DNA of 64,000 bases from Mediterraneibacter faecis JCM 15917 (lineage in GTDB: Bacteria > Bacillota > Clostridia > Lachnospirales > Lachnospiraceae), in NCBI GenBank assembly GCA_001312505.1, contig BBDW01000010.1, forward strand, positions 62,001 through 126,000, given 5' to 3'. This document shows, one piece after another, positions 20,617-30,209 of this stretch. Under the pieces are notes generated by a model. It made no database searches. It was given only the letters and a program-made list of their open reading frames with translations, and was not told where the DNA came from. Within the stretch, counting starts at the first letter, position 1. Each line of letters opens with the position of its first letter. Made by a program: the position numbers and the translations under genes.

Positions 20617-21756
20617 ATGATTAATTTTAATGTACCACCAATCGTCGGAACAGAGATCGATTATATCAGACAAGCAATTGAAAATCATAAAATCTGTGGT
20701 GATGGAGCATTTACAAAACAATGTTCTAAATGGATTGAAGAAAATACAGGAACAGCCAAGACACTGTTGACGACATCCTGTACACATGCTACAGAGATGG
20801 CAGCAATCCTTCTGGATATTAAACCAGGGGGGGATGAGGTGATCATGCCGTCCTATACATTCGTATCAACAGCGGATGCGTTTGTATTAAGAGGTGCCAA
20901 GGCAGTATTTGTTGATATTCATCCGGAAACAATGAATATTGATGAGAGGCTGATTGAGAATGCGATTACGGAGAAGACAAAAGCAATCGTTCCGGTTCAT
21001 TATGCTGGTGTAGCCTGTAAGATGGATGAGATTTGTGCAATTGCACAGAAATATGATCTGAAGGTTGTAGAGGATGCTGCACAGGGAGTTATGGCTTCCT
21101 ATAAGGGAAAAGCACTTGGTACAATCGGTGATTACGGCTGCTTTAGCTTTCATGAAACAAAGAATTACAGCATGGGAGAAGGTGGAGCACTTCTGATTCG
21201 TGATCCGGAAGATATTGAACGCGCAGAGATCGTAAGAGAAAAAGGAACAAACAGAAGTAAATTTTTCCGTGGTCAGATTGATAAATATACATGGATGGAT
21301 GCGGGTTCATCTTATCTTCCAAGTGAATTGAATGCAGCATATCTCTGGGCACAACTTGAGAAGGCACAGGAGATTTATGATGATCGAATGAAAACATGGA
21401 ACAGATATTATGAAGCTTTAAAGGAACTGGAAGAAGCAGGAAAGATTGAAATGCCGGTTATTCCTGAGGATTGCGTACATAATGCTCATATGTTCTATAT
21501 CAAAGCGAGAGATCTGGAGGAACGTCAGAAACTGATTGGATACTTGAAAGAGAATGGTATTATTTCCGTATTCCATTATATTCCACTGCATACAGCTCCG
21601 GCAGGTATGAAATACGGAGAATTCCGTGGGGGGGAAGATAAGTATACGACGACTGAAAGCGAAAGACTTCTGCGTTTGCCGATGTATTATGGACTCGAAG
21701 CAGAAAATGTAGATTACATTGCGGAGAAAGTAAAAGCATTTTATAGTGGAAAGTAA
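20617..21756 (+). CDS. wecE: dTDP-4-amino-4,6-dideoxygalactose transaminase (WecE/RffA)
   Basis: A 379-residue PLP-dependent DegT/DnrJ/EryC1 sugar aminotransferase. It would convert dTDP-4-keto-6-deoxyglucose plus glutamate to dTDP-4-amino-4,6-dideoxygalactose. Visible are TSCTHATEMAAIL, VIMPSYTFVSTADAFVLRGA, VVEDAAQGV, the PLP lysine K182 in FHETKNYSMGEGGAL, and HMFYIKARDLEERQ with YTTTESERLLRLPMYYGL, all WecE-like. Substrate would come from RmlA and RmlB encoded at 30-32 kb. Two G7 runs (20827, 21628) make KPGGDEVIMP and FRGGEDKYTT where the family has one glycine. Confidence 0.92.
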   Translation: MINFNVPPIVGTEIDYIRQAIENHKICGDGAFTKQCSKWIEENTGTAKTLLTTSCTHATEMAAILLDIKPGGDEVIMPSYTFVSTADAFVLRGAKAVFVDIHPETMNIDERLIENAITEKTKAIVPVHYAGVACKMDEICAIAQKYDLKVVEDAAQGVMASYKGKALGTIGDYGCFSFHETKNYSMGEGGALLIRDPEDIERAEIVREKGTNRSKFFRGQIDKYTWMDAGSSYLPSELNAAYLWAQLEKAQEIYDDRMKTWNRYYEALKELEEAGKIEMPVIPEDCVHNAHMFYIKARDLEERQKLIGYLKENGIISVFHYIPLHTAPAGMKYGEFRGGEDKYTTTESERLLRLPMYYGLEAENVDYIAEKVKAFYSGK

Positions 21757-21790
21757 AAGAACCGGTATAGTAAAAACAGAGGATAAAAGA

Positions 21791-22465
21791 ATGAAGAGAA
21801 AATGTGTGATCTTTGGTACGACAGATTTTGGGAAAATGCTTCGATATTATTTTGAAAAATATGCAGACGTACAGACTGTGGCATATACGGTAGATAAAGC
21901 ATATCTTGAAAGTGATACCTATGATGGTCTGCCGGCAGTGGCTTATGAAGAAGTTGAAAAAGCATATCCACCAACAGAATATACGATGGTTATTGCGCTT
22001 GGTTATAAGAAAATGAATCAGATTCGACAGCAGAAGTTTGAAGATGCGAAAAGAAAAGGATATAGGATCGAAAATTTTGTTCATCCGAGTGTAGTAGACG
22101 AGAGTGTTGCAATGGGCGAGGGGGGGAATATTATTCTCGAACATGTTACATTGGCGTATGGAACAAAGATTGGAAATTCCAACATTATATGGAACGGAAG
22201 CCAGATTTCACATGAATCGCAGGTTGGAGATTATAATTTCTTTTCAGTGGATTCTGTTATCGCAGGAAAAACAGTTGTAAAGAATAATTGTTTTCTCGGA
22301 ATTAACAGTACGGTACTTGGAAACAGGACGCTGGAATATGCAACACTGGTTGGGGGGGCAGGTGCATTTGTCAAAGAGAATACAGAGCCATATAGTGTCT
22401 ATGTTCCGGCACGCAGTATCTGTCTGGAAAATAAAAAAAGTACAGAGATGGCTTATACGAGATAA
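21791..22465 (+). CDS. PglD/NeuD-like sugar acyltransferase
   Basis: A 224-residue protein with a Rossmann-like N-terminus (RKCVIFGTTDFGKML, VIALGYKKMNQIR) and a C-terminal left-handed beta-helix of hexapeptide repeats (GNIILEHVTLAYGTKIGNSNI, NSTVLGNRTLEYATLVG). This family transfers acetyl or other acyl groups to the 4-amine of UDP- or dTDP-amino sugars. Its position right after wecE strongly suggests that it acylates the WecE product. ATG 21791 is chosen for length and for GAGGATAAAAGA ahead; the ORF extends upstream into wecE. Two G7 runs (22118, 22352) produce GEGGN and LVGGAGAF. Confidence 0.85.
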   Translation: MKRKCVIFGTTDFGKMLRYYFEKYADVQTVAYTVDKAYLESDTYDGLPAVAYEEVEKAYPPTEYTMVIALGYKKMNQIRQQKFEDAKRKGYRIENFVHPSVVDESVAMGEGGNIILEHVTLAYGTKIGNSNIIWNGSQISHESQVGDYNFFSVDSVIAGKTVVKNNCFLGINSTVLGNRTLEYATLVGGAGAFVKENTEPYSVYVPARSICLENKKSTEMAYTR

Positions 22466-22528
22466 AGAGAAAGGAGTACACAGGTCGGATTTTAATACTT
22501 TAGAAAATCTGATCTGTGAAATGATTGA

Positions 22529-23469
22529 ATGGATATTTCATTTGTAATTCCATGCTATTGTTCAGAAAAGAATCTGGAAGGCGTGATCAGCGAGATTGAA
22601 GCTGCAATGAAAAAAAGAGAAGGATTTGAATATGAGATTATTCTGGTCAATGACAATTCAAAAGATAATACAAAGGGATTGATCAATCGGCTTTCAAAAG
22701 AAAATGGAAGAATCATCGGAATCAATTTTGCTAAGAATTTCGGACAGCCAAACGCATTGCTGGCAGGGTTTAACCAGGCATCCGGAAAGTATATTATGAC
22801 TTCAGATGATGATGGACAGACACCGGTAGGAATGGTCTGGGATTTCTATGACAAGATGCAGGAAGGATATGATGTAGTCTGCGCAAAATATACAGAGACT
22901 ACACAGAAATCGGCTGTTCGAAGATTTGGTACAAAAGTGAATGAATTTATGCTGTATCATATGATTGATAAGCCTAAAGAGATAGGATTATCATCTTTTT
23001 TATGGCAAAAAGATTTGTAGTGAAAGAGATGGTCAAATATCAGAATCCATATCCTTACATTGCAGGACTTCTACTCAGAACATCAGGAAAGATAGGAAAT
23101 GTTCATCTGAAACAGAGAGAAAGAGCAACAGGAAAGAGCGGCTATAATTTTAAGAAATTATTAAAACTGTGGATCAATGGATTTACAGCATTTTCAATTA
23201 AACCTTTACGAGTCGGAAGTGCACTTGGATTTATCAGTTCTGTATGCGGAGTGTTGCTAGGAATTATCTCATTAATAAGAAAACTGATTATACCTACAAT
23301 TCAAGTGGGATATACATCGCAGATGGCTGTTACACTGTTTTTAGGAGGTCTGATCCTGGGAGTGCTTGGAATTATCGGAGAGTATACAGGAAGAATTTAT
23401 ATGTGTATCAATAATCAGCCACAGTATGTAATAGAGAGTATTGTAAAAGACGGAGAAGACCTGTTGTAA
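22529..23469 (+). CDS. GtrB/DPM1-like family 2 glycosyltransferase (one frameshift)
   Basis: A membrane-anchored GT2 enzyme of about 314 residues. The catalytic domain shows DISFVIPCYCSEKNLEGVI, LVNDNSKDNT, NFAKNFGQPNALLAG and the SDDDGQTP motif. Two C-terminal transmembrane helices (VGSALGFISSVCGVLLGII, MAVTLFLGGLILGVLGIIG) follow, as in enzymes that load a sugar onto undecaprenyl or polyprenyl phosphate. The frame breaks at T6 22996-23001; a seventh T gives LSSFFMAKRFVVKEMV. It could supply a lipid-linked sugar for transfer outside the membrane by the polytopic protein encoded at 25.4 kb. Confidence 0.82.
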
Positions 23470-23503
23470 AAAAGGTTGTAGATTTAAAGGAAGGTCGGAG
23501 CGA

Positions 23504-24724
23504 ATGATGAAAAGAGTAATGGTAATTGCAGGGGGAACATGGCAGGTTCCACTGATTAAGAAAGTAAAAAGTTTGGGATATGAAGTAGTGAATTCAAATC
23601 TTTATGAAGATTCTATTGGATTTAAGTACGCGGATTTTACAGGTGTAATGGATGTAAGAGACAAAGAGAAGAATCTGGCACTTGCAAAGGAATATAAGAT
23701 TGATGCAGTGTTGACAGATCAGAGTGATATTGCTGTTCCAACAGTAGCTTATGTTGCAGAACAGATGGGGTGTCCTGGAATTGGTCATGAAATGGCAGAA
23801 CTTTTTACAAACAAATTTAAAATGAGAGAGTATTGCCGGGAAAATAAATTTAAGTATCCGGAGTACAGATTATGTACAAATGTAGAAGAAGCAATCGAGT
23901 TCTACAGAGAATTGGGAAAAAAGGTGATTATTAAGCCATTGGATTCCCAGTCCAGCCGTGGAATATTTACGATAGAATCCGAACAGGAATTGAGGGATCG
24001 ATTCGCAGAGACGGAAGCATTTACAAATAGTGGCGATTATGTGCTTGTGGAAAGATATATTGAAGGCACAGAATTTACTGTGGATGGTATTGTGATTGAT
24101 GGAACACACCATACACTGGCGATCTCTCAGAAAGAACATTATTCTTATAACAGAAATATAGCCTCAAAGTTGTTTTTTACGAACTACAATGAGACATTTG
24201 ATTATAACCTGCTCAGAAAAACAAATGACGAGCTGATCAGCGGAACAGGAATTAAATATGCGATCACACATTCCGAATACAAGTTCGAAGATGGAGATTA
24301 TTATCTGATTGAGATGGCGGCACGTGGAGGTGGAAGCAGAATTGCTTCTGATATTGTTCCATTTATGTCAGGGGTAGACAACTATCAGCTGCTGATCAAT
24401 GCAGCACTTGGCAAGACTCCATCTGTGGAAGAACTGCATATATCAGATGCGGAGAAAATGAAAGAAAGAGCAGCAGTTCTGGAATTTCTGGATATCGAAT
24501 CAGAAGGAAAGAAGATTACCAAAATTGAAGGTGTTGAGCAGATTAATGCAATTCCGGAAATTTTACAGCTTCAGCTTGAATTTAAAGAAGGCGATATTAT
24601 AGAGAAGGCACAGGATGATCGTTCCAGAGTAGGATTTTTTATTGCACGTGCAGAATCAAAAGAGAGAATTGAAGAAATTGAAAAAGAAGTAAAGAATACA
24701 TTGAAAGTATCTTTCGAATCATAG
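23504..24724 (+). CDS. ATP-grasp carboxylate-amine ligase-like protein
   Basis: A 406-residue soluble ATP-grasp enzyme. The N-terminal preATP-grasp domain shows VMVIAGGTWQVPLIKKVKSLG. ATP-grasp motifs follow: TNKFKMREYCREN, the lysine in KKVIIKPLDSQSSRG, DYVLVERYIEGTEFTVDG and the metal-binding EMAARGGGSRIASDIVP. Such enzymes activate a carboxylate as acyl phosphate and join it to an amine or other nucleophile. Its substrate is not readable. Being between an amino-sugar cassette and an RraA-like gene, it might attach a carboxylic acid or amino acid to the 4-amino sugar. The frame is intact. Confidence 0.82.
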   Translation: MMKRVMVIAGGTWQVPLIKKVKSLGYEVVNSNLYEDSIGFKYADFTGVMDVRDKEKNLALAKEYKIDAVLTDQSDIAVPTVAYVAEQMGCPGIGHEMAELFTNKFKMREYCRENKFKYPEYRLCTNVEEAIEFYRELGKKVIIKPLDSQSSRGIFTIESEQELRDRFAETEAFTNSGDYVLVERYIEGTEFTVDGIVIDGTHHTLAISQKEHYSYNRNIASKLFFTNYNETFDYNLLRKTNDELISGTGIKYAITHSEYKFEDGDYYLIEMAARGGGSRIASDIVPFMSGVDNYQLLINAALGKTPSVEELHISDAEKMKERAAVLEFLDIESEGKKITKIEGVEQINAIPEILQLQLEFKEGDIIEKAQDDRSRVGFFIARAESKERIEEIEKEVKNTLKVSFES

Positions 24725-24732
24725 GAGAAAAC

Positions 24733-25380
24733 ATGGATATTAAGAACGAAATCATAAGAAAAATCAGAATGAATCGAATTTCTACAACAGAAGTAGCAGA
24801 CTGTCTGGGGGGGAAAACAGGCGTATTTAAAGATTCTCATGCGGTGAACAGAGGGCATTTTGCGGTGGGAAATGTAAAATGGATCTACGCATTGGATGAA
24901 TCAAACTGGAGCATACATGAACAGATCCGTGAAGTGCAGGCCGGAGATGTTGTAATGATCGAAGCTTTTAACTGTGGTGACCGTGCAATTATCGGAGAGC
25001 TTGTAACAAAGTTTGCAGTACTGTATCGAGAGGCAGTTGCGATTATATCAAATGCCAATATGAGAGATGCAAATGATATCATTAAGCAGAATTATCCGAT
25101 GTGGTGTAAAGGATTTAGTCCGGTGGGCTGTTTTAATAAATACATTGAACAACCGTTAGACAGTGTAATTGAAAAAGAACACAGAGATAAATATGAAGGA
25201 AGTATTGCTGTATGCGATGATACCGGAGTCGTAATTATTCCGAAAGAACAACATACGGAAGAGTTCTTAAAGAAATTGGAAAATATTGAAAATCAGGAAG
25301 ATATCTGGTTTGAGTATCTTGATAAATATAAATGGGATACATATGATATTGTGTGTTTAAAAAAATACTTAAATGATTAA
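24733..25380 (+). CDS. RraA-like / HMG-aldolase-fold protein
   Basis: A 215-residue protein with the RraA (DlpA) fold: STTEVADCLGG early, then GDVVMIEAFNCGDRAIIGELVTKFA, and a second half with GFSPVGC, IAVCDDTGVVIIPKE. Members are 4-hydroxy-4-methyl-2-oxoglutarate or oxaloacetate-type aldolases/decarboxylases, or regulators of RNase E. The usual catalytic GxxxRD is not clearly kept (DANDIIKQNYPMWCKG occupies the region), so the activity is uncertain. It begins nine bases after the ATP-grasp gene, which suggests that the two act together. A G7 run at 24807 gives DCLGGKTGV where the family has one glycine. Confidence 0.7.
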   Translation: MDIKNEIIRKIRMNRISTTEVADCLGGKTGVFKDSHAVNRGHFAVGNVKWIYALDESNWSIHEQIREVQAGDVVMIEAFNCGDRAIIGELVTKFAVLYREAVAIISNANMRDANDIIKQNYPMWCKGFSPVGCFNKYIEQPLDSVIEKEHRDKYEGSIAVCDDTGVVIIPKEQHTEEFLKKLENIENQEDIWFEYLDKYKWDTYDIVCLKKYLND

Positions 25381-25402
25381 TAAAGTATAAGGATGAAAGA
25401 GG

Positions 25403-27320
25403 ATGAATAAAGAACAGTTGTTAAGTAAAAAGGAGCAGTTGTTAAGTAAGAAGGAACAAATTGAAAAAATTGCGAAGATTGTGTTGATCGCAGGAATTTT
25501 TCTCTATCCATTTCTTTGCAGCTTTTTTGGCATTGACCTGGGTGATACTGGGATTCATATGTTTAACTATGAAAATATATATAGCAATCCGGATAAAGTT
25601 GGTTTTACCTGCTATCTGACAAATGTACTTGCATGGGGGATGGCTTCAGATATTTGGTGGATTAGGAATCTGGGGGATTAAATCTTCTGGAAGTAATTGT
25701 GGAAATGGTTATGGCATTCACTGTCTATAAGGTATTTCATAAATATTTGGGTGATTTACAGACATTATTCGGAATTCTTATTGCAATTATGGCATCAGAT
25801 ACATATTTGAATATTTTCAATTATCACCAGTTCAATGTATTTTTCCTGATTCTTATTCTTGGATTTGAATTTAAGGCTGTAGTTGAGAAGAAGTTTAAAT
25901 ATAGTTTTGTCGCAGGAATTTTCCTGACATTGGTTGTCTTTTCCAGAATGGGTAGTATAACAGCATTGGTTACATGCTTTATCTATGTTTTCTCTTATTT
26001 ATATAACAATGAAGATGTGAAATATTTTATGAAGCATCTGGGAGTCTTTGCGGGAGGAGTAGCAGCAACGTTCGGAGTTCTGGCAGCATTTCTGGCAATT
26101 ACAGGTCAGGTTGAATATTTTATCAATAATATTTTTCGATTATCTGGTATTGCATCTACGGCCGGAAGCGGTTACAGCATGGAAAATCTCTGGTCTACCT
26201 TTATATTTGGAAATCTTGATGCAATTGCTTCGGGAGTTATTTATCTTGCTGCTTCTATGATTCTTCTCTTAGGAATGAATATTTTGTTTTCATTAAAAGG
26301 AATTCATCCGAAGAAAATAATCCTGAATATTGCATTCAGCGCAGTAGTGATTGGAATTGCTGTTTATATGTTGGTTTATGCATATGATGTAAATACAGTA
26401 CCAAACTGGCCGCAGATGACAACAGGTCCGTCCTTTTTTATAGGTATATTGTATGTAGTAACTTTTTGCTATGTATTTTTTAACATGTATAGTAAGAATG
26501 GAAATCCAGATCTGATTATTCTTGGAATCTGTGCCATTATGCTTCCACTTCTGACAATTGCAGGTTCTAATACAGGAACAAAACACGTGATTCTTGCATT
26601 TTGGATTATTGCTCCATTTGCAGTATCCGCTGTTTGCAGGTTTGTTTTCAGTAAAGCCGCACTTGAAGCAGTTAATGCAATGACAGAAAAATATGGATTG
26701 AAAATCCGACATGGTGCAGTTTTAGCCTGTACAGGGATTATTCTTGTCTGCATGGGAGTGAAATTTGCAGACATGCTTTATTGCACAATGAATTTTGACA
26801 GTGTGGATAGAAGTTCACTTCGATATTTTGTTAACAGTGATAAATTAAAATATATGAAGACAACAGAGAGAGAAGCAGATGCTGTCAATGGTGTTCTGGA
26901 TTGCATAAATCATTTAGATGAGGAGAAAGAACGTCCATTAATGGTATTTGGCGGAGCTATTTTAATGTATTCATTGAATGAAATGGAATCTTATGTACAG
27001 CCATGGGTTACCAATCCGAATTATACGGAAGAGAAACTGAAAGAAGACCTGAAACTTGCAAAAGAGAACTGGAGGAAAAACCGGTTGTTATATTCTGCAG
27101 AACAAACAATTATTATGGGTTTGAGGAATATAATTACGATGTTTTGATTGAAAGTGAATTATATAATCAGTACAATGGAAAAAAAGACTGGTTTATGAAA
27201 TTCCTGCACAGGAATGATTATCGCCTGGAATATGCAAATGATTACTATATTGTACTTGCTCCGGGAGATATGACAAAATCCGAAGATTATGATTATAACT
27301 GGTATATTGTAGGAGAATGA
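25403..27320 (+). CDS. Polytopic GT39-like membrane glycosyltransferase (three frameshifts)
   Basis: A protein of about 638 residues with roughly 11 membrane helices and a C-terminal soluble domain. LGDTGIHMFNYENIY near the first extracellular loop resembles the acidic loop of lipid-phosphate-sugar-dependent transferases, and the FGGLGIWGLNLLEV helix is typical of that group. It may use the sugar made available by the GtrB-like enzyme. Breaks are at G5 25635 and G5 25672 (each one G extra) and A5 27076 (one A short); correcting all three gives one continuous protein to ...NWYIVGE. The N-terminus carries a tandem 21-bp duplication (KEQLLSK twice). Confidence 0.72.
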
Positions 27321-27374
27321 AGCAGTCAGGCAGCATGACAACGTCGGAGTAGACATGGAAAGGTTGAAGAAAGT

Positions 27375-28826
27375 ATGAAGAATAAGGGAGTTAAACGTGT
27401 ACTTGCAATGGCGGTTGTTACAGTTCTGGTTTTGGAAACATTACCTTCTGTTACTGTATTTGCAGAAGAAACAGAAAGTACATCAGTACAAGAAGATTTA
27501 ACAGAGCCACAGAAGGCACAACGAGAAGACAGAAGCAACAGCTGGAGGTACAAAGATGGAACTCCAATTTTGTCTGATACAGCAGAATATCTGCGCAGTT
27601 CTTCGGATGCGTGGTATGAAGAAGACGGGAAATTCTATAATGACCAGGGAGAAGAAATTATAGGAGCTGTTGCCAAAGGAATTGATGTAAGTAAGTGGAA
27701 TGGAGACATTGACTGGGCAAAAGTAAAGGCAACAGATGTAGATTATGCAATTATACGTTGTGGATATGGAGATGATGAGACAAGTCAGGATGATCCATAT
27801 TGGAAGACAAATGCAGATGCATGTACAAAAGAAGGAATTCCTTTTGGTACTTATATTTATTCTTATGCAGACAGTGTGACAGCAGCAAAAAGCGAAGCAA
27901 ATCATGTACTTCGTCTGATCAAAGGATATGATCTTTCTTATCCGATTTACTATGATCTGGAAGAAAATAGTGTGAGGGAAAAACTGAGCACAAAAGAGAT
28001 CGCAGAAGTTGCACAGACATTCTGTAGTATCATAGAAGATGCAGGATATGATGTGGCAGTTTATGCGAATAAAGACTGGTTTACAAATTATCTGACAGAT
28101 TCTTATTTTGATACCGTTGATCATTGGGTCGCACAGTACAATTCTACCTGTACTTACCAGGGAGAGTATTCAATGTGGCAATGTACAGATTCTGGTACGG
28201 TTGATGGAATTGATGGAAAAGTAGATCTGAACATGGATTTCGGTGCAGAAACTACAAATAAAAAACCGGAAGCAGTTCAGAATTTAAAAGCTTCTTCCAA
28301 GATAGGTGCGGTGAATCTGTCCTGGTCAGAAGTAAAGAGGGCAGATGGATATTTAGTTTATGGAATCCGTGGTAGCGGGAAGTATGGTTATATTGGGATG
28401 ACGAGCAAGACTTCCTTCTCGGATACAAAAGCATTGACGAGTGATTATAATTTTTATTGGGTATTTGCTTATCGTAAAGATTCAGAAGGAAATATGCTCG
28501 CCGGAAGTGCGCCGGAAAAATATGTTTATGGAAAAGCTCAAAAATGTGAAGCAGTAACAGACCTGAAAGCATATTCTGTCAGTGGAGGGGTAAAGTTGAC
28601 CTGGACAAAATCAGAAGGTGCGGAAGGTTATCTTGTCTATGGAATTCGAGGAGAAGGAAGTTACGGATATATTGGCATGACAACAACAGGAACAACGTTT
28701 ACAGATAAAAATGCATTAAGAGATGAGTATAATTTTTACTGGGTATTCCCATATCATACAGACGGTAATGGAAATAAAGTAGCGGGCGGTACAGCACACT
28801 ATGTATATGGAAGAGCAGGATTATGA
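27375..28826 (+). CDS. Secreted GH25 lysozyme with two C-terminal surface modules
   Basis: A 483-residue exported muramidase. Residues 1-30 form a signal peptide ending near VFAEE. After an acidic linker, residues 96-285 are the GH25 barrel: GIDVSKWNGDIDWAKVK, YAIIRCGYGDD, GTYIYSYA, PIYYDLEEN with the catalytic acidic cluster, and VDLNMDFG at the end. It would cleave peptidoglycan between MurNAc and GlcNAc. Residues about 297-390 and 391-483 are two related fibronectin-like modules (YGYIGMTSKTSF, YGYIGMTTTGTTF, each ending YVYG), nearly identical to the C-terminus of the 1514-residue protein at 32.5 kb. Its stop overlaps the next gene by four bases, so it belongs to the operon. Confidence 0.9.
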   Translation: MKNKGVKRVLAMAVVTVLVLETLPSVTVFAEETESTSVQEDLTEPQKAQREDRSNSWRYKDGTPILSDTAEYLRSSSDAWYEEDGKFYNDQGEEIIGAVAKGIDVSKWNGDIDWAKVKATDVDYAIIRCGYGDDETSQDDPYWKTNADACTKEGIPFGTYIYSYADSVTAAKSEANHVLRLIKGYDLSYPIYYDLEENSVREKLSTKEIAEVAQTFCSIIEDAGYDVAVYANKDWFTNYLTDSYFDTVDHWVAQYNSTCTYQGEYSMWQCTDSGTVDGIDGKVDLNMDFGAETTNKKPEAVQNLKASSKIGAVNLSWSEVKRADGYLVYGIRGSGKYGYIGMTSKTSFSDTKALTSDYNFYWVFAYRKDSEGNMLAGSAPEKYVYGKAQKCEAVTDLKAYSVSGGVKLTWTKSEGAEGYLVYGIRGEGSYGYIGMTTTGTTFTDKNALRDEYNFYWVFPYHTDGNGNKVAGGTAHYVYGRAGL

Positions 28827-30114
28827 TAAAAAAGATTCTATTTGACAGTAAGGACAAAATGAAGTCGGCGTACTTGTGGAATACATGTGCAGCAATGCTG
28901 AATGCATTCCAGACAGTATTTATACTGATGCTTATATCCCGCATTGATCCGGTGATCGATGCGGGCGTATTTACAATTGCATTTGCGATAGGAAATCTTA
29001 TGATGCGATAGGAAAATATGGAATACGCCAGTTTCAAGTGTCAGATGTCGAAGAAAAATATAGTTTTAAAGAATATACAGTTGCGAGAATCATAACGAGT
29101 ATAATTATGATTGCTGCATCTTTTGTTTATGTCGGAGTGAATCTTGCATCAGGATTGTATAATTCTTCAAAATCTATAGTTATAATTCTAATCTGTCTGG
29201 CAAAAGTGATCGATGCGGTAGAAGATGTGATTCATGGAATGTTCCAGCAATATCTTCGCCTGGATGTGGCCGGAAAGATCCTGTCTATCAGAATGTGTAC
29301 TTATATTTTTGTATATTTAGTATGTTATTATTTCAGCAAAAACCTTATCCTGACATCTGCAGTGGCTTTGCTTGTATCATTTATTCAGTTCGTGATATTG
29401 AATTATACGGCAATAAGAGGCTTTGAAATAAAAAAGAAAACATTTGAAATTAAAAATGTTAAAAATATATTTGTAGAATGTTTTCCGCTTTTTATAGCAT
29501 CCTATTTGGTGATTTACATTGGAAATGCACCGAAATATGCGATTGATAAGGTGATGTCAAGTGAAGCGCAGGCATGTTTCACCTACATTTTCATGCCGGT
29601 CTTTGTTATAAGTCTTTTGAGTCAGTTTGTCTATCAGCCGGTAATCAGCAAAATGGCTCTTTTATGGCATGAGAAAAAGATCAGTCAGTTTAATAAGCTG
29701 ATTTTACGACAGATTGCTTTGATCCTGTTGCTTTCTGTAGCTGCGATCATAGGGGGATACTTACTTGGAATTCCTGTCTTGTCATTAATTTACGGTGTGG
29801 ATCTGACAGATTATAAGAAAGCACTTGTAATTTTGCTGATCGGAGGAGGAGCACTTGCGATTGTAAATTTCCTGCAGATGATCATTACTGTCGCAAGAAA
29901 ACAAAAACTGCTGAATATAGGATATCTGTTAGCTTTTTTATTGTTTGTTTTTGGTGGAAAAACAATCACAGAAAAGCATGGAATGATCGGAATATCAGTT
30001 TTTTACACAGCAGTAGTCATGATCCTCGGAGCGGTATTTATTGTGTTGACGATAGGGATTATCAAAGGATATGCAAACAGTGATGGAAAAACGGTTGAAG
30101 AGAAAAAACAATAA
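28823..30114 (+). CDS. Second Wzx-like flippase (one frameshift)
   Basis: A polytopic protein of about 430 residues with some 12 hydrophobic segments, of the polysaccharide-exporter (MOP) type. It opens MKSAYLWNTCAAMLNAFQTV and continues AGVFTIAFAIGNLM. The frame breaks near 29002-29006: one added base (for example T giving LMYAIGKYGIRQFQVSD) joins the two parts. Further features are KYAIDKVMSSEAQACF and MPVFVISLLSQFVYQPV. The start overlaps the lysozyme stop (ATGA). It is only weakly similar to the flippase at 17.3 kb, so the two may serve different glycans. Confidence 0.78.
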
Positions 30115-30209
30115 ATTCCAATTAATTATTTTAAATTAAAAAACGGTATGTTAAAATAAAATTAGAAAAAGATCAGATAAAAATAGTAAAAATACGAGGG
30201 AAACAGGGA

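Noticed and set aside
27498-28124. 208-residue open frame on the minus strand
   Set aside because: It lies opposite the GH25 domain, is Cys/Ile/Phe-rich and shows no family motif.
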